Shown one piece after another: positions 61,898-64,000 of a DNA stretch of 64,000 bases (within the stretch, counting starts at the first letter, position 1; every line of letters begins with the position of its first letter). The stretch lies in contig NZ_JAQFVG010000248.1 in the NCBI RefSeq assembly GCF_029439455.1, positions 133,244 to 197,243 of the forward strand. Direction: 5' to 3'. The DNA comes from Caballeronia sp. BR00000012568055 (GTDB taxonomy: Bacteria > Pseudomonadota > Gammaproteobacteria > Burkholderiales > Burkholderiaceae). Position numbers and translations under genes: made by a program. Below the pieces are notes generated by a model, which searched no databases, was not told where the DNA came from, and saw nothing but the letters and a program-made list of their open reading frames with translations.

Positions 61898-63165
61898 AGA
61901 CGGAATATGCGGTTGCGGCGGTTGCATCGCTCGATGAAAGCGTGAAGCGTCAGCGTCTCGTCGTGATTGGAAACGGCATGGCGGGCATGCGCACAGTCGA
62001 AGAATTGCTCAAGATTGCGCCCGAACTTTACGACATTACCGTGTTCGGCGCGGAGCCGCATCTCAACTACAACCGCATTATGTTGTCGCCGGTGCTGGCC
62101 GGCGAAAAGCGTATCGACGACATTATTCTCAATACGCGCGAATGGTATGACGCGAACGGCATTACGCTGCATGCAGGCGATGCAGTGGTCGGGATCGATC
62201 GGGCGCGGCGTATTGTGCGTTCGGAGAAGGGCGTCGAAGCGCATTATGACCGGCTGTTGATCGCGACGGGTTCGAAGCCGTTCATCATTCCCGTGCCGGG
62301 GTGCGATCTGCCTGGCGTGATCGCGTTCAGAGATATTCAGGATGTCGAAAAGATGCTCGATGCGGCGCGCGATCATCGACATGCGGTGGTGATCGGCGGC
62401 GGTTTGCTTGGGCTGGAAGCGGCGAATGGTTTGCAGCGTCAGGGTATGTCGGTGACGGTCGTGCATTCGAGCGAAAGTCTGATGGATCGTCAGCTCGATA
62501 AAAGCGCATCGACGCTGCTCAAGCGTGCGCTCGAAGCGAAGGGTCTGCGCTTCGCGATGGCCGCGAAGACCACGGAGATCATTGGTGAAGATCGCGTAAA
62601 AGCCGTGCGTTTCGCGGATGGCAAGCAGATCGATGCGGACCTCGTTGTGATGACGGCGGGCGTGCGTCCGAACATCGCGTTGGCGCAAGAGGCAGGTCTG
62701 CATTGCGAACGCGCCATCATCGTTGACGATACCTTGCAGACTTTCGATCCACGCGTGTATGCAGTCGGCGAATGCGTGCAGCATCGTTCGGCCACGTTTG
62801 GTCTCGTTGCGCCAATCTGGGATCAGGCGCGCGTGGCGGGCGCGCATCTCTCGGGCGCGGGGCATCGGCGATATGTGCAGCGCGCGACCGCGACGAAGTT
62901 GAAAGTGACCGGTCTCGACCTGTATTCTGCGGGCGACTTTATCGGCGGTGACGATACGGAAGACCTCGTGCTGCGCGATCCGCGTCGCGGCATTTATAAG
63001 CGGCTCGTGTTGCAGGGCGGACGCATTATCGGCGCGGTGCTGTATGGCGATGTGAAAGACGGCGGCTGGTACTTCGATCTGATTCAAAGCCGCACCGATG
63101 TATCGCATCTGCGAAACCGCTTGTTGTTCGGCAAGACGCTGTGCGAAAGCGAGACTTCCAATTGA
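61894..63165 (+). CDS. FAD/NAD(P)H reductase, nitrate-reductase electron donor (NasB-like)
   Basis: The 423-residue flavoprotein has the FAD motif VVIGNGMAGMRTVEEL, the NAD(P)H motif VVIGGGLLGLEAANGL and the second FAD motif PRVYAVGECVQHR. It resembles the N-terminal half of NirB and the NasB-type reductase subunits that pass NAD(P)H electrons to assimilatory nitrate reductase. No iron-sulfur cysteines are present. The ATG at 61894 overlaps the nirD stop; longer frames lie inside nirD. Confidence 0.87.
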   Translation: MKTEYAVAAVASLDESVKRQRLVVIGNGMAGMRTVEELLKIAPELYDITVFGAEPHLNYNRIMLSPVLAGEKRIDDIILNTREWYDANGITLHAGDAVVGIDRARRIVRSEKGVEAHYDRLLIATGSKPFIIPVPGCDLPGVIAFRDIQDVEKMLDAARDHRHAVVIGGGLLGLEAANGLQRQGMSVTVVHSSESLMDRQLDKSASTLLKRALEAKGLRFAMAAKTTEIIGEDRVKAVRFADGKQIDADLVVMTAGVRPNIALAQEAGLHCERAIIVDDTLQTFDPRVYAVGECVQHRSATFGLVAPIWDQARVAGAHLSGAGHRRYVQRATATKLKVTGLDLYSAGDFIGGDDTEDLVLRDPRRGIYKRLVLQGGRIIGAVLYGDVKDGGWYFDLIQSRTDVSHLRNRLLFGKTLCESETSN

Positions 63166-64000
63166 ATATCCCCATCGTTCCAGTTTCGGCTCTGGCTTCC
63201 GTCAAGACAACGTGCCCTTATTGCGGCGTCGGCTGTGGTGTCAACGCGACGCCGAAAAGCGCAACCGAAGTTTCGATTGCAGGCGATGAATCGCATCCAT
63301 CGAACTTTGGCCGTCTGTGCGTGAAAGGCTCCGCTTTGGGCGATACAGTAGGACTCGAAGGCCGTCTGCTTTCGCCAAAACTGCGCGATGCGAAAACTGG
63401 TTCGATATCCGAAGTATCGTGGAGTGATGCGATAGGAACGGTAGCAAGCGGGTTTTCTCGCATCATCGCGGAACACGGGGCGGACGCGGTGGCGTTCTAT
63501 GTCTCGGGACAATTGCTCACCGAAGACTACTACGTCGCTAACAAACTGATGAAGGGCTATATCGGCAGCGCGAATATCGATACGAATTCGCGGCTGTGCA
63601 TGTCGTCTTCGGTCGCAGGACACAAACGCGCGTTCGGCGAAGACCTCGTGCCGACGAATTACGAAGATCTGGAACTGGCCGATCTCGTCGTGCTGGTTGG
63701 ATCGAACACGGCGTGGTGCCATCCGATTCTGTTTCAGCGCATTGTGAAGATGAAGGAAAAGCGGCCGGATGTGAAGATCGTCGTAATCGATCCGCGCTAT
63801 ACCGCAACATGCGAAATGGCCGATTTGCATTTGCCTCTGAAGCCCGGCAGCGACGTGCGCTTGTTCAATGGCTTGCTTTCTTTTCTCGCCGAACACGGCG
63901 CAACCGACGCGGCTTTCATCGATCAACACACCAACGGTTTCGATGCAGCATTGAGCGCGGCCGGTCCTTCGAATCTTGCGCAGACTGCCAAAGACTGCAA
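63162..64000 (+). CDS. nasA: Assimilatory nitrate reductase catalytic subunit, 5' part
   Basis: Reading from a TTG at 63162, which overlaps the preceding stop, the protein has residues CPYCGVGC (first Cys 18) and the fourth ligand in GRLCVKGSALGD, binding an N-terminal 4Fe-4S cluster. The Mo-bis-MGD domain follows with the Mo-ligand Cys in NSRLCMSSSVAGHK and the cofactor segment LVGSNTAWCHPILFQR. It reduces nitrate to nitrite in the cytoplasm. The gene continues beyond the window. No better start codon or strong ribosome site is visible. Confidence 0.92.
   Translation, partial: MNIPIVPVSALASVKTTCPYCGVGCGVNATPKSATEVSIAGDESHPSNFGRLCVKGSALGDTVGLEGRLLSPKLRDAKTGSISEVSWSDAIGTVASGFSRIIAEHGADAVAFYVSGQLLTEDYYVANKLMKGYIGSANIDTNSRLCMSSSVAGHKRAFGEDLVPTNYEDLELADLVVLVGSNTAWCHPILFQRIVKMKEKRPDVKIVVIDPRYTATCEMADLHLPLKPGSDVRLFNGLLSFLAEHGATDAAFIDQHTNGFDAALSAAGPSNLAQTAKDC

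Noticed and set aside
1..64000. CRISPR array, prophage, or rRNA/tRNA genes
   Set aside because: No regularly spaced repeats, phage structural genes, integrase or tRNA/rRNA sequence patterns were seen on reading the window.

Overview
The window is GC-rich, densely coded DNA with the gene content of a plant- or soil-associated Burkholderiaceae chromosome. A Paraburkholderia/Caballeronia-type genome is my inference. It rests on a cellulose operon with bcsP and bcsD, a DUF3331 gene, a paired Hsp70/DUF2760 locus, ZntB, and an interspersed repeat with 31-bp inverted ends. No rRNA, tRNA, CRISPR array, integrase or intact IS element was seen.

Layout. 1-1.0 kb: a histidine-rich secreted protein cut by the window edge, a short host-attachment-like protein, a perfect 24-bp palindrome and a 215-bp MITE-like element. 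1.0-4.2 kb: an iron-uptake pair (PiuC dioxygenase and TonB-dependent siderophore receptor) with a possible Fur box. 4.5-16.9 kb: a cellulose synthesis operon on the minus strand, bcsD-bcsP-bcsQ-bcsA-bcsB-bcsZ-bcsC, tightly coupled by ATGA overlaps from bcsP to bcsB. Upstream of it lies an unrecognised 66-residue acidic protein with its own terminator. 18-25.7 kb: a NAD(P)-binding protein, a DUF3331 protein, and a polyamine-type ABC importer divergent from a MocR/GntR regulator. 26-32.1 kb: a chaperone-usher fimbrial cluster (major pilin, chaperone, usher, tip adhesin, second pilin).

32.1-38.1 kb is the most novel part. A 40-residue double-glycine peptide with a Cys-rich, Pro-rich core (residues 18-23 are CCKCSC) is followed, after two hairpins, by a lipid-A-acyltransferase-like protein, an HlyD-type adaptor, an ABC exporter with a complete C39 peptidase domain, and a TolC-type channel. 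This looks like a self-contained microcin-like system: the C39 domain would cut after Gly-Gly, the adaptor and channel would carry the peptide out of the cell, and the acyltransferase-like protein might modify it. A 16-codon ORF with a strong ribosome binding site lies just upstream.

38-50.2 kb is mostly housekeeping: a TetR regulator with two operator palindromes and its divergent DUF1348 gene, ZntB, a single-domain response regulator, CheV, a CBS protein, a lipid-kinase-like protein, a phosphoesterase, a PPC-domain protein, a MAPEG protein, an esterase, a nucleoside hydrolase and a hybrid histidine kinase. 50.5-56 kb: a tiny basic protein and an Hsp70-Hsp70-DUF2760 operon.

56.3-64 kb encodes nitrate/nitrite assimilation: cobA (siroheme methylation) diverges from nitrate transporter-nirB-nirD-flavoprotein reductase-nitrate reductase (cut by the window end). 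Both divergent transcripts have sigma-54-like promoters and leaders with ANTAR-type hexaloop hairpins overlapping an intrinsic terminator, so transporter, reductases and siroheme synthesis appear to be gated twice: by nitrogen limitation and by nitrate-dependent antitermination.
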